64,000 nucleotides of DNA from Akkermansiaceae bacterium (GCA_015062005.1 SUVL01000009.1:19533-83532), one strand, 5' to 3'; counted from the stretch's first letter, positions 51,712 through 63,492 are shown. The notes: generated from the letters alone by a model not told the origin. A program made the numbers and translations.

Positions 51712-52257
51712 ATGGCAAATACCTCCCTTACCCCTGAACTGGCAAAGCTGGCTGGCGAACTGGCCGCAGCATTTGCCAACAGCCAGAAAGTAGTGGCCGC
51801 GAAGGCCCGAATTGGTCTTTTTTACCAGAATCCTGAGGCTACCGACCTGTTCCGCAAGGTGAGCGAATATGGCGAGACTCTGCGTAACAAGCACATGGAA
51901 GGCATGCCCCCCTCTGAGGAAGAGCTCAACAAGTTTGACCAGCTGCGCTCCGCCGTGGTGGAGAATGAGCTCTGCAAGGGATTCCTGGAATCCCGCCAGC
52001 TGCTGGATGATATGCTCTCTGTGGTCAACCAGTATCTCTGCCTGGCCATTGAGAAAGGCGCTGCCCCCAGCGATGAGGAGGTGGCAGATTCCATGACCCA
52101 GCAGATGAGCTCCTGCTCCTGCGGTGGTGGCTGCCACGGCGATTGCGGCGACTGCGACAACGAGTCCTGCGGCAAGCATGAGTGCAAGTGCGGTGATGAC
52201 CACGAGTGCTGTGGTGGGCACGGCGAGGGGCACGAATGCAAGTGTGGCAAGCATTAA
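51712..52257 (+). CDS. YlbF/YmcA-family protein with Cys/His-rich C-terminal tail
   Basis: 181 residues. Residues about 10-125 are helical and fit the YlbF/YmcA (Com_YlbF) fold: LAGELAAAFANSQKVVAAKA, FYQNPEATDLFRKVSEYGET and ELCKGFLESRQLLDDMLSVV. The last 50 residues hold 13 Cys and 9 His in CSCGGGCHGDCGDCD, SCGKHECKCGDDHECCGGH and HECKCGKH. This tail very probably binds Zn, Ni, Cu or an iron-sulphur cluster. In Bacillus, the YlbF-YmcA-YaaT complex carries Fe-S clusters and tunes RNase Y. The phosphoethanolamine transferase gene follows after 12 bases. Confidence 0.75.
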   Translation: MANTSLTPELAKLAGELAAAFANSQKVVAAKARIGLFYQNPEATDLFRKVSEYGETLRNKHMEGMPPSEEELNKFDQLRSAVVENELCKGFLESRQLLDDMLSVVNQYLCLAIEKGAAPSDEEVADSMTQQMSSCSCGGGCHGDCGDCDNESCGKHECKCGDDHECCGGHGEGHECKCGKH

Positions 52258-52269
52258 GCCGGCCTCTTT

Positions 52270-54048
52270 ATGTTCCGCTGGGTGAAATCGCGCCTGCTGT
52301 TTCTGGTTGTGGTGCTGCTGGCCGCGGCATTCATGGCCTGGATGGGGGCGTACACCTGGCGGGTTGATTTTGAATTCCCCTGGTGGGGTGCAGGCTCTGT
52401 AGTGCTGCCCCTGCTGGCTGCGGGCGGCATGCTGCTGGCCCGGCGGCTGAAAAGGGATGCACTACCCGGAGCCGGTGCGCTCTGGGTGGTGCTCCTGCTT
52501 TCTTTTGCTGTGGACAGCATATGCAATCTGTACGCGTATTCCATGCCTTGGCAGCTGCACCTTTCCGTGCTCATGACCATGGGCTTCATGCTGCTGCTGT
52601 GGGCGCTGCTGCGCTCGGGCGCCATTGTGTTCTGGGTGCTGTTCCTGGTGTTGGAAATGATGCAGATATGCGGATATGAGCAGTATGGCTCCCGCATCAA
52701 TTCCCTGGTAGTGGCCGAGATTATCGAGGCGTCCTGGGAAGAGGCACAAGTTTACCTCACTCCCATTAACCTGGGGGTGCTGGTTGTGGCTGTGTTGCTT
52801 TCGGTGCTGTTCTGCTGGGGGCTGCGCGCTGCATTGCGCAAGCAGCAGAGCCTGGCTTTGTTCAATGCCGCTTGCCTGTTCGGCGGAGCTTCGCTGAGTC
52901 TGGGCTTGCTGGTGCCGCCCGGTAAGCAGAAACAGGATTTTTACTGGCCTGTACCTGAGCTGCCGCTTTTGTATTCGGCAGTCAGTGAGGCTCTTACAAT
53001 TAATGAGGCCACCATCAACCATGTGGAATCCCTGGCTTCGCCTGCCGGGCAACCTTCTGTTCTGCATACGTTGAAAGGCGGGGAAGGGGTGGTGCTGGTG
53101 GTGCATGTGGGCGAGAGTATACGCTCTGACCGCATGAGCCTGAACGGTTACGAACGAGACACGACCCCCTGGCTCCGGCAGCAGCAGAATCTTATCAATT
53201 TCCCCAGCTGCATTTCTGCCGCCTGCGATACCTGCAAGGCGGAGATTGCAATTCTGACGGATGCACGGCGCGATATCATGGAAGCGACTCCGGAAATGCT
53301 GCCGAAGACTGGTTCGGTGCTGGAGCTATTCACGGCAAATGGCTTTGAAATGTACTCCTTCTTCGGGCGGCGCTGCGCGCAGAAATTGAAGTACGACCGG
53401 GTGGTGTTGATGTTGACCCGCCGTTCGAAACAGAAGTTCAACGCACCGGGCAGCCCGTGGACATCCGTGCCGCAGATGCAGGAGGTGCTGCAGAAGGTCC
53501 CGGCTGGGCAAAACCTCCTCTTCTTTGTCAATAATGAGGGCAGCCATACTCCTTTTGAACACTACGACCGCCAGAATGTCCCCTTTGCACCTGCTGCTTC
53601 GCATTTCCAGAACCCTGCGGCCCAGGCGGTGGAGGTCAACAACGCCTACGACAGCACGATTCACTACACCGATGAGTTTTTCCGACGTGTGGCCGGAACC
53701 ATTGGTCACCGCCCCTTTGTCTACCTGTATGTGAGCGACCACGGTGAGTACCTGGGGCACGATGGTATGTGGGGGCGCGCCGCTCTGGGTGAGAAGCATA
53801 TCAATTATCATGCCACTGCCGGTTGCAAAGTGGGCATGTTTGTGTTGTATAATGAGGCTTTTGCCAGACTCAACCCGCATTTTGCAGAAAAACTCCGGCA
53901 ACTGCGCGCCAATGCCGGCCTGGTGGTGGCGCATGAGCATGTCTTCCACACGCTGCTGGGCTTATTCAAGCTGGAAACCCAGCATTATAATCCTGAGCTG
54001 GATTTGTGTTCCCCCACGGTGCAGCCATACGGTGGCCCCCAACCCTGA
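52270..54048 (+). CDS. Phosphoethanolamine transferase (EptA/YhbX-like, sulfatase superfamily)
   Basis: 592 residues. Five N-terminal helices (to about 220) anchor it in the inner membrane. The alkaline-phosphatase-type domain has VLVVHVGESIRSDRMSLNGY (metal Glu), then ERDTTPWL. The nucleophile Thr is probably in SAACDTCKAEIAILT. YVSDHGEYLGHDGMWG provides further metal ligands. It moves phosphoethanolamine from phosphatidylethanolamine to lipid A, core sugar or another surface glycan. The nucleophile segment is diverged from EptA's CGTxTAxSxPCMFS, so the acceptor may differ. rmuC follows after 12 bases. Confidence 0.82.
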   Translation: MFRWVKSRLLFLVVVLLAAAFMAWMGAYTWRVDFEFPWWGAGSVVLPLLAAGGMLLARRLKRDALPGAGALWVVLLLSFAVDSICNLYAYSMPWQLHLSVLMTMGFMLLLWALLRSGAIVFWVLFLVLEMMQICGYEQYGSRINSLVVAEIIEASWEEAQVYLTPINLGVLVVAVLLSVLFCWGLRAALRKQQSLALFNAACLFGGASLSLGLLVPPGKQKQDFYWPVPELPLLYSAVSEALTINEATINHVESLASPAGQPSVLHTLKGGEGVVLVVHVGESIRSDRMSLNGYERDTTPWLRQQQNLINFPSCISAACDTCKAEIAILTDARRDIMEATPEMLPKTGSVLELFTANGFEMYSFFGRRCAQKLKYDRVVLMLTRRSKQKFNAPGSPWTSVPQMQEVLQKVPAGQNLLFFVNNEGSHTPFEHYDRQNVPFAPAASHFQNPAAQAVEVNNAYDSTIHYTDEFFRRVAGTIGHRPFVYLYVSDHGEYLGHDGMWGRAALGEKHINYHATAGCKVGMFVLYNEAFARLNPHFAEKLRQLRANAGLVVAHEHVFHTLLGLFKLETQHYNPELDLCSPTVQPYGGPQP

Positions 54049-54060
54049 TATCGCATCCCT

Positions 54061-55272
54061 ATGACCTTTGTCTATTTCTTTCTGACCGCTCTGCTGAGCC
54101 TGGGTATCGGTGCCCTGGTGGGCTTTCTCGTGGCTTCTCTGCGCCGCAAGGAGGCCGATGCACAAATCTCCAATCTTCAGCAGCAGAATGAGTTCCTGAA
54201 CCAGCAGATGATAGCGGAAAACGTCCGCTGGCAGGAGCGCCTGCAGCAGCAGGAAGAGCGTTTCGAGCAGCTTTCCCGCCGCATCCTGGAGCAGAATACC
54301 AGCCAGTTGAAAGCTAGTAACGAGGAGCAGCTCGGTCATGTCATCCGGCCGCTCCGTGAGCAGCTGGAAGGGCTCCGTAAATCAGTATCTGATACGAATA
54401 CCGGCAATGCCACTACCCGCACCAGTATCGAGACCCTGGTGAAGCAGCTTATGGAGCGGGCCGATGGCATCGGCAAAGATGCCGCCAACCTCACCCGTGC
54501 GCTCAAGGGCGACTCCAAGATGCAGGGCGACTGGGGCGAGATGATGCTTTCCCGCCTGCTGGAAAGCAGCGGCCTGCGCCCGGATGAGGAATTCTGCACC
54601 CAGCAGAGTTATAAGGATAAGAAGGGGAATATCTACCGCCCGGACGTCGTGGTGAACCTGCCGGAAAACCGTACCATCATCATCGATTCAAAGGTTTCGC
54701 TCACGGCCTATGCCCGCTGGGTGGAGCTGGATGCAGAGGCTGCCCCTGCCGAGCGTGAGTCCGCCCTCAAGGCGCACGTGGAATCGGTCCGTAAGCATAT
54801 CCTGGAACTGGCGGAGAAAGATTATGTTTCCATCGTGCCCGGCTCCATCGGCCATGTACTTATGTTCATGCCGAACGAATCAGCCTACATTGCCGCCGTG
54901 CAGACCCGCCCGGAGCTGGTGCGCGAGGCTTACACCCGCGGTGTGCTGCTTATCAGCCCCACCAATCTGCTCATGGCGCTGCAGTTGGCTTATAACCTCT
55001 GGCAGAAGGAACGCCAGTCCCGCAATGTGCAGAACATCATCAGCCGCGCGGAATCCCTTTATAAGAAATGCGTAACCGTGGGAACCAGCATGGAGAAAAT
55101 CAAACGCTCCATTGATACCCTGAACAACGCTTACGAACAGGCCGAGGGGCAGTTCCGCTCCGGCCGTGGCAGCCTTTGCCGCCAGATTGACCAGCTCTGC
55201 GAGTTCGGTATTACTCCGCCCCGGCGCCTGGAGCTTGATGAACCGGCTGATGCCGTTTCTGACTCCGTATAA
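54061..55272 (+). CDS. rmuC: DNA recombination protein RmuC
   Basis: 403 residues. One N-terminal helix (FVYFFLTALLSLGIGALVGF), then a Gln/Glu-rich coiled coil (about 35-120), then the RmuC domain: GDSKMQGDWGEMMLSRLLES, GLRPDEEF, YRPDVVVNLPENRTIIIDSK and FMPNESAYIAA. The PD-(D/E)xK-like nuclease core is in these motifs. In E. coli RmuC limits inversions at short inverted repeats, which is of interest given the many inverted repeats here. Confidence 0.93.
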   Translation: MTFVYFFLTALLSLGIGALVGFLVASLRRKEADAQISNLQQQNEFLNQQMIAENVRWQERLQQQEERFEQLSRRILEQNTSQLKASNEEQLGHVIRPLREQLEGLRKSVSDTNTGNATTRTSIETLVKQLMERADGIGKDAANLTRALKGDSKMQGDWGEMMLSRLLESSGLRPDEEFCTQQSYKDKKGNIYRPDVVVNLPENRTIIIDSKVSLTAYARWVELDAEAAPAERESALKAHVESVRKHILELAEKDYVSIVPGSIGHVLMFMPNESAYIAAVQTRPELVREAYTRGVLLISPTNLLMALQLAYNLWQKERQSRNVQNIISRAESLYKKCVTVGTSMEKIKRSIDTLNNAYEQAEGQFRSGRGSLCRQIDQLCEFGITPPRRLELDEPADAVSDSV

Positions 55273-55403
55273 TAACATCATTTTACATTGCTATTCCGGC
55301 CGATTTTGCTTGTTTCAGTGGAGAAAATAGGGTATGCTGACCACGATAAGATGATTGTTAGATAAGCTTTCGCGTTGTCTGCATCATAGAAAAAGCGTCT
55401 CAT

Positions 55404-56006
55404 ATGAACATTGGAAAATATCTCGATTGGCAGTTTCGCCCCACTACGTGGATTACGCTGGTAGTGGCGTTGGTGTGTCTGGCTTGTGCCTTTGTGCTGC
55501 CGGATTCGTTTGGCAATAAGAACAGCCCCATAGAAAATGTGCAGATGCTGGTGGTGGCCATAGGCCTGTATGTGACCTGCACGGCGCGCGACCACAAGCG
55601 CCTGTATGTCTTTGCTTCTCTCTGCCTGTTTTTCATCCTTGCTCGTGAGGTGAATTATGGCCGCACGCTGTTTATCTTTGCCGATCCGGAAAATGCGAAT
55701 AAGTTCCCCAAGTGGAAGGATATGGAATACGGCTGGCTGGCCCACGTTGGTGTGGGCATATATATGCTGTGGCTGGTGGTATACTTTGTATGGCGCAAGG
55801 TCTGGAAGGAAGCCTGGGATGTGTTGCAGACCATTCGCATTCCGGCCAGTGACCTGTTGCTTGCCATTCTGGGCGTGGTTACGGGTGTCGCTTTTGAGTC
55901 AATGCACAACTGCCTGAGCGAGGAACTTGGCGAGGTTGTATTCTACGTTGCCGGGGTGGGTATTCTATACCTCTATTCCCGCAATAAACTGGACAACGTT
56001 AAATAG
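55404..56006 (+). CDS. Five-helix membrane protein, unknown
   Basis: 200 residues. Helices at about 16-32, 45-58, 68-82, 112-130 and 148-190 (the last may be two). A soluble loop with FADPENANKFPKWKDMEYGW lies between helices 3 and 4. No known motif. It stands alone between rmuC and gcvT, with 130 bases of plain sequence upstream. Confidence 0.6.
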   Translation: MNIGKYLDWQFRPTTWITLVVALVCLACAFVLPDSFGNKNSPIENVQMLVVAIGLYVTCTARDHKRLYVFASLCLFFILAREVNYGRTLFIFADPENANKFPKWKDMEYGWLAHVGVGIYMLWLVVYFVWRKVWKEAWDVLQTIRIPASDLLLAILGVVTGVAFESMHNCLSEELGEVVFYVAGVGILYLYSRNKLDNVK

Positions 56007-56123
56007 GAAATCCTGCCGTTGGCGGCCTCACGGCCCGCGGAATTTGATACATCCAAAATCAAAAATCCAGCATTCAAAATCATGCGGGTTTCCCGCATGT
56101 ATTACTTTCTGCGTTATACGTGC

Positions 56124-56152
56124 TTGACGCAAATGCCGAACGGGGGTACAAT
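56124..56152 (+). promoter_or_regulatory. Promoter for the gcvT-H(-P) unit
   Basis: TTGACG (56124-56129), 17-base spacer, TACAAT (56147-56152), nine bases before the ATG at 56162. A small CATGCGGG/CCCGCATG hairpin lies upstream at 56080-56099. No glycine riboswitch is evident in this short gap. Confidence 0.55.
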
Positions 56153-56161
56153 TCCCGCCGC

Positions 56162-57244
56162 ATGAACGCCGAATCAATCAAGAGCACGCCCCTGTGCGAT
56201 AAGCACGTGGCTCTCGGAGCCAGGATGGTACCCTTTGCAGGGTGGAATATGCCGGTGCAGTACACTGGCATTATCGACGAGCACAACACGGTGCGCAGCG
56301 CCTGCGGTGTGTTCGATATTTCTCACATGGGCCAGTTCCTGGTCAGCGGTGAGGGTGCCACGGAGTGGCTCAACACCATGTTCACCAACAACCTCAACAA
56401 ACTGGTGGATGGCATGGGCCAGTACTCCATCATGCTCAATGAGAAGGGTGGCGTGATTGATGACCTCATCATCTACCAGATCGGCAAGGATAACTTCTTC
56501 GTGGTGGTGAATGCCTCCATGATTGATGAGGACTACGCCTGGCTCACCGCCCACAAGCCGGAGGGGATCTCCCTGGTGAACAAGAGCGCCGACTACGTGG
56601 GTCTGGCGGTGCAGGGCCCCACCTGCGAAGAGGTGTTCGCCAAGCTCTGCCCCGGCGTGGAGCTGCCCGTGCGCAACGGTATCCTCATGTTCGAGTGCGA
56701 TGGCGATGCCGTGGTGGTCTGCCGCACCGGCTACACCGGCGAGAACGGCTACGAGTTCTTCTGCCCCGCTGCTCAGGGCGTGAAGTGGTTCGAGAAGGCC
56801 ATGGACTGCGGCGCCAAGCCCTGCGGCCTGGGTGCCCGCGACAGCCTGCGTCTCGAGATGTGCTACTCCCTGAACGGCAGCGACCTTTCCCCGGAGAAGA
56901 CCCCGCTGGAGGCCGGCCTCTCCTGGTGCTGCGACCTTACCAAGGAATTCATCGGTGTTGACGTGCTCCGCGCCCAGAAGGCCGAGGGCCGCCCCACCGC
57001 CCTGGTGGCTATTGAATACACCGGCAAGGGGGCTCCCCCCCGCCACGGTTACGAAGTGCAGCTGCCGGACGGCACCCCGCTGGGCGAGCTCTGCAGCGGT
57101 GTCCTCTCCCCCTCCCTGGGCAAGGGCATCGGCATGGCCTATGTGCCCGCCGCCCTCGGCAAGGTAGGCACCGAAGTGAACGTAATCGTGCGCAACAAGG
57201 CCGTTCCCGCCATCATCGTCAAGAAACCCTTCCTCAAAAAGTAA
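56162..57244 (+). CDS. gcvT: Aminomethyltransferase (glycine cleavage T protein)
   Basis: The start at 56162 gives 360 residues; the earlier ATG at 56120 lies upstream of the promoter's -35 box. [40 protein letters not shown] and [11 protein letters not shown] are the folate-binding start. [36 protein letters not shown] and [18 protein letters not shown] follow in the T-protein order. It transfers the methylene from aminomethyl-lipoyl-H protein to tetrahydrofolate, releasing ammonia. Codon use is extremely biased towards C-ending codons, consistent with high expression. Confidence 0.96.
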   Translation: MNAESIKSTPLCDKHVALGARMVPFAGWNMPVQYTGIIDEHNTVRSACGVFDISHMGQFLVSGEGATEWLNTMFTNNLNKLVDGMGQYSIMLNEKGGVIDDLIIYQIGKDNFFVVVNASMIDEDYAWLTAHKPEGISLVNKSADYVGLAVQGPTCEEVFAKLCPGVELPVRNGILMFECDGDAVVVCRTGYTGENGYEFFCPAAQGVKWFEKAMDCGAKPCGLGARDSLRLEMCYSLNGSDLSPEKTPLEAGLSWCCDLTKEFIGVDVLRAQKAEGRPTALVAIEYTGKGAPPRHGYEVQLPDGTPLGELCSGVLSPSLGKGIGMAYVPAALGKVGTEVNVIVRNKAVPAIIVKKPFLKK

Positions 57245-57272
57245 ACCTCACACCCCTAATCATACAAATACC

Positions 57273-57653
57273 ATGAGCAATCCCGTTGAATACAAGTATT
57301 CCTCCGAGCACGAGTGGATCAGCCCCGTCGTTGATGGCATCGTGACCCTCGGCATCACCGACCACGCCCAGTCCGAACTGGGTGACGTGGTGTACGTCGA
57401 CCTCCCCGCCGTGGGCGATACCTTCTCCAAGGAGGACAGCATCGCCGTGGTGGAATCCGTGAAGGCCGCTTCCGATGTGTACACCCCCGTTTCCGGTGAG
57501 GTGGTGGAAGTGAACGAGGCCCTGGACGCCGAGCCCGGCACCGTGAACTCCGACGCCACCGGCGCCGGCTGGATCTGCAAGATTAAGCTTGATGACCCCT
57601 CCGAGCTGGACGAGCTGATGGACGCCGCCGCTTACGAGGAGTTCTGCAAGTAA
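57273..57653 (+). CDS. gcvH: Glycine cleavage system H protein
   Basis: 126 residues. [35 protein letters not shown] and [19 protein letters not shown], with the lipoylated Lys in ESVKAA (about residue 64). [18 protein letters not shown] is the usual C-terminal segment. It carries the aminomethyl group from P to T protein. It follows gcvT by 28 bases in the same transcript. Confidence 0.97.
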   Translation: MSNPVEYKYSSEHEWISPVVDGIVTLGITDHAQSELGDVVYVDLPAVGDTFSKEDSIAVVESVKAASDVYTPVSGEVVEVNEALDAEPGTVNSDATGAGWICKIKLDDPSELDELMDAAAYEEFCK

Positions 57654-57663
57654 AGCCCCTTCG

Positions 57664-57705
57664 GGCCGCATTCCCCCAGCCGGGAATGCGGCCTTTTCTT
57701 TTTTC
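57664..57705 (+). terminator. Terminator-like hairpin between gcvH and gcvP
   Basis: GGCCGCATTCCC (57664-57675) pairs with GGGAATGCGGCC (57682-57693), then TTTTCTTTTTTC. It may reduce read-through so that gcvP relies partly on its own promoter; TATAAT at 57716-57721 lies eight bases before its ATG. Confidence 0.7.
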
Positions 57706-57729
57706 TTCAAAAACGTATAATTCATTGAT

Positions 57730-60570
<2,841 letters not shown>

Positions 60571-60600
60571 AGCCTCAGCCGCAGCCAACCGAACAATCAC

Positions 60601-60628
60601 CAGGCCGGGGAGTAATCCCCGGCCTTTT
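60601..60628 (+). terminator. Rho-independent terminator for gcvP
   Basis: GGCCGGGG (60603-60610) pairs with CCCCGGCC (60617-60624), followed by TTTT. Confidence 0.75.
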
Positions 60629-60676
60629 GCAGCCCTGGCCGCTGCGATATGCACACAGCGGTGAACGCCCGCGCGG

Positions 60677-60749
60677 AGCTTTTTAGAATGATAGCAAGCT
60701 CATTTTGTGCTGGAAAAAAATCGGATAAGTGCTATAATACAAGTACGAT
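60677..60749 (+). promoter_or_regulatory. Duplicated promoter region, copy 1 (Fic gene)
   Basis: TTTTTAGAATGATAGCAAGC, TCATTTTGTGCTGG, AAAATCGGATAAGTGCTATA and ATACAAGTAC run to the ATG at 60750, with TATAAT at 60733-60738. About 80 percent of positions match 61902-61973, upstream of the RhuM gene. The conserved CGGATAAGTGCTAT before the start may hold an operator. Confidence 0.65.
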
Positions 60750-61778
60750 ATGGGTAAGTACACGCCACCATTTCAACAGAATACTACAGTTATCAATCTA
60801 CTGGCTGAGATTTGCGAGCTTGTAGGGCGAGTGGAGGTTACTCATCGAGATATCATTTCAGTTCAGCTGCGTAGGCAGAATCAAATTCGCTCCATTCATT
60901 CGTCTCTCCAAATTGAACAAAATACGCTGTCGCTGGAGCAAGTTACGGCTATCCTGAATGGTAAGCGTGTCCTGGGGCCGCCACATGAAATCCGAGAAGT
61001 GCAAAATGCGGCAGAAGCCTACGCGCTCATGCAATCACTCAACCCACTTAGTGAGGATGACTTGCTGAAAGCTCATCGACTGATGATGAATAGTCTGGTT
61101 AAAGAAGCCGGACGTTTCAGGAGTGGGGGCGTGGGCGTAATGGCCGGAAATCAGGTCATTCATATGGCACCACCGGCTCATCTGGTGCCATGGCAGATAA
61201 AAGATTTGTTTTCATGGTATCAGGAATCTGATTTGCATCCATTGGTGAAAAGCTCCATATTTCACTATGAGTTCGAGTTCATCCACCCCTTTGCTGATGG
61301 CAATGGCCGCATGGGGCGAATGTGGCACACCCTGCTTTTGGCTCAGTGGAAATCTTTCTTTGCATGGCTTCCTATTGAGGAGCTGATAGCAAAACGCCAA
61401 CAAGAGTACTATAAAGCCTTGCAAATGGCCGATGCGGTTTGCGATTGCGCCTGTTTTGTCACCATGATGCTGGAAGTAATTCGTGATGTACTGCAGGAAA
61501 TGCCTCACGCATCAGATGCGGCGCCTGTTGACCGACCAAGTTCCGACCAAGCTCCGACTAAGTTATCACCAACCGAAAAAGAGTTATTCCGCGAGTTGAT
61601 AGTAGCATTAGGTGCAGATACGCTCTCTGCCTCACAGCTCATGGAGCGTATGGGGCTGGTACATCGACCTCATTTCCGCCAATTTTACCTTGTCCCGGCC
61701 TTGGAGAAAGGCATCATTGAACGCACGATACCGGACAAACCAAACAGCCCCCGCCAACGTTATCGAGTCAAAAAGTAA
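60750..61778 (+). CDS. Fic family protein with C-terminal winged helix
   Basis: 342 residues. The Fic active-site motif HPFADGNGRMGR starts at His179 (catalytic). SSLQIEQNTLS (51-61) matches the N-terminal inhibitory-helix motif (S/T)xxxE(G/N) except that Gln replaces Gly/Asn; Glu56 would contact the motif's Arg. FAMYQES-type beta flap region is FSWYQESDLHPLVKSS. The last 90 residues look like a winged helix (TLSASQLMERMGLVHRPHFR). Fic enzymes usually AMPylate target proteins. It differs in base composition from gcvP and lies in an accessory segment with the RhuM gene. Confidence 0.9.
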   Translation: MGKYTPPFQQNTTVINLLAEICELVGRVEVTHRDIISVQLRRQNQIRSIHSSLQIEQNTLSLEQVTAILNGKRVLGPPHEIREVQNAAEAYALMQSLNPLSEDDLLKAHRLMMNSLVKEAGRFRSGGVGVMAGNQVIHMAPPAHLVPWQIKDLFSWYQESDLHPLVKSSIFHYEFEFIHPFADGNGRMGRMWHTLLLAQWKSFFAWLPIEELIAKRQQEYYKALQMADAVCDCACFVTMMLEVIRDVLQEMPHASDAAPVDRPSSDQAPTKLSPTEKELFRELIVALGADTLSASQLMERMGLVHRPHFRQFYLVPALEKGIIERTIPDKPNSPRQRYRVKK

Positions 61779-61901
61779 AGAGCCAACCCTCGAAAATGTA
61801 TACAAAATTGCTATATGTGTATACATTTTTTTCATCTCTGCGCGTTCGGCTCACAACTCAGACAAATGACGTTTTAATGCTTGGTTCATGCCACTTGCAT
61901 G

Positions 61902-61973
61902 AAATTTTAGAATGATGCCGAGTTCATTTTACGCTGGTAAAAAATCGGATAAGTGCTATGATTCAAGTGCAGT
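61902..61973 (+). promoter_or_regulatory. Duplicated promoter region, copy 2 (RhuM gene)
   Basis: ATTTTAGAATGATGCCGAGT, TCATTTTACGCTGG, AAAAATCGGATAAGTGCTAT and GATTCAAGTGCAGT align with 60677-60749 over about 70 bases. The TATAAT of copy 1 is TATGAT here. The ATG at 62019 is about 60 bases further down. The rest of the gap (61779-61901) is plain sequence. Confidence 0.65.
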
Positions 61974-62018
61974 AGTGATTCTTCTTCCTCTCGTTTCCTA
62001 CAGCCTTTTATTCATACC

Positions 62019-63038
62019 ATGCAAAAGAAACAACAGATTCGCAATAGTACAGCGGAGTTCCTAATCTTCGCCATGCAAGGTGATGCGGAGGGTATAGAAG
62101 TGCGCCTGGAAGATGATACTGTATGGCTGACTCAGCAGATGATGGCATCGTTGTATGGAAGCTCAAGAACAAATGTCCTGGAGCATATTCAACACATATA
62201 TGCTGAAGAAGAATTGGATGAAACGGCAACTTGTCGGAAAATCCGACAGGTTCGAAAAGAGGGGAAACGAAACGTTAATAGAGAAACACTTTTCTACAAC
62301 CTTGACATTATCATTGCTGTTGGTTACAGAGTCAACAGCAAGCGGGCTACCCAATTTCGCCAATGGGCCACGGCGGTGTTGAGAGACTTTGCCATCCGTG
62401 GCTATGTGCTCGACCGCAAGCGTATGGAGAACGGCAAGTTTCTGGGACAGGATTACTTTGAGCACCTGCTGGCAGAGATCCGCGAGATTCGCCTGAGCGA
62501 ACGCCGTTTTTACCAGAAAATTACAGACATATATGCCACCAGCATGGATTACGATGCCCATGCACCGGAAACCCGTGCTTTTTATGCTAAGGTCCAGAAC
62601 AAGCTTCACTATGCCGTCCATGGGCATACCGCTGCAGAGCTGATTATGGAACGAGCTGATGCTGGTGTGGAGCACATGGGGCTGACAACTTGGGAGAAGG
62701 CTCCGCATGGCAAAATAGTCAGGACGGATGTAGTGGTGGCCAAAAATTACCTGAAAGAAAATGAATTGGAAGAGCTTGGCCGTATTGTGAGCGCCTATCT
62801 TGACCTTGCCGAGAACCGCGCCAAACGCCACATCCCCATGACCATGGAAGATTGGGCCCGCCACTTAGACCGCATCCTGCAAGCCGATGACAGAGAGCTA
62901 TTGCAAGATGCCGGCAGAATATCTGCCGAGATTGCCAAGGAACACGCCGAAAACGAATTTGAAAAGTACAGAGTAACTCAGGATAAGCTCTTCAAATCCG
63001 ATTTTGATCGTCAGATGGAGCGGCCTTGCTTGGAGTAA
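62019..63038 (+). CDS. RhuM family protein
   Basis: 339 residues. The N-terminal part contains VWLTQQMMASLYGSSRTNVL, then EHIQHIYAEEEL, RETLFYNLDIIIAVGYRVNS and RATQFRQWATAVLRDFAIRG, YVLDRKRM. This is the RhuM/Bro-N-like arrangement (RhuM was named as a Salmonella virulence-associated protein and is common on mobile islands). The C-terminal half is helical with TSMDYDAHAPETRAFYAKVQ and a coiled segment. Biochemical activity is not established. It shares an upstream region with the Fic gene, so the two may be co-regulated. Confidence 0.9.
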   Translation: MQKKQQIRNSTAEFLIFAMQGDAEGIEVRLEDDTVWLTQQMMASLYGSSRTNVLEHIQHIYAEEELDETATCRKIRQVRKEGKRNVNRETLFYNLDIIIAVGYRVNSKRATQFRQWATAVLRDFAIRGYVLDRKRMENGKFLGQDYFEHLLAEIREIRLSERRFYQKITDIYATSMDYDAHAPETRAFYAKVQNKLHYAVHGHTAAELIMERADAGVEHMGLTTWEKAPHGKIVRTDVVVAKNYLKENELEELGRIVSAYLDLAENRAKRHIPMTMEDWARHLDRILQADDRELLQDAGRISAEIAKEHAENEFEKYRVTQDKLFKSDFDRQMERPCLE

Positions 63039-63056
63039 TAGCTCTCCGAGCGGCTC

Positions 63057-63492
63057 TTATTGCTCCGGCAATTAAAGAATATTGCTTGGACTCAACGACA
63101 AAATGGAATTTTTCGGGCTGAAAGCCCGAGGAAATTTGAGCCCGTCAGGGCGACACTTTCCATAGCCCAGGGCGTGAGCCCTGGGTTTGACGAAAAAATA
63201 GGCCGGAACCCCGCCAGCTGGCGGGGTGGCAGATTCGCATGAGCGTTCTGTTTATGTTAAGCATTGATTATTTGAATATCAACGCGCATCCACGTCTGCC
63301 ACCCACTCGCTCCGCTCGGGGTTCGGTTACTATTTTCGCTTTACCCCAGGGCTTACGCCCTGGGCTATTGAACTTACCGCCCCGCCAGTAGGCGGGGCTC
63401 AGAATTCCGCTCGCCTGCGGCTCGCCAAATTCCAATTTGTCCGTTACCACCAATGCGGATAACACATCAATCTTTAATTGCCTCATCAATAA
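63057..63492. mobile_element. Comb element with paired linkers and terminal inverted repeats
   Basis: Ends: TTATTG-CTCC-GGCAATTAAAGA at 63057-63078 and its inverse TCTTTAATTGCC-TCAT-CAATAA at 63471-63492. Arms pair through AAATGGAATTTTTC, GGAAATTTGAG, TTTCCATAG, AAAAAATAGGCCGG and TGGCAGA on the left and their complements on the right. Hairpins between linkers differ: CGGGCTGAAAGCCCG versus GCTCGCCTGCGGCTCGC, and CCCCGCCAGCTGGCGGGG versus a CTCGCTCCGCTCG loop. The arrangement is the same as at 44292-44674. About 436 bp, no gene inside. Confidence 0.75.

Noticed and set aside
56007..56161. Glycine riboswitch ahead of gcvT
   Set aside because: The promoter sits only nine bases before the ATG, leaving no room for an aptamer, and no tandem aptamer pattern was seen.
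63060..63242. Small open frame starting in the comb element (also seen inverted near 6443)
   Set aside because: The shared peptide is only the translation of the repeat's conserved end, so not a gene.
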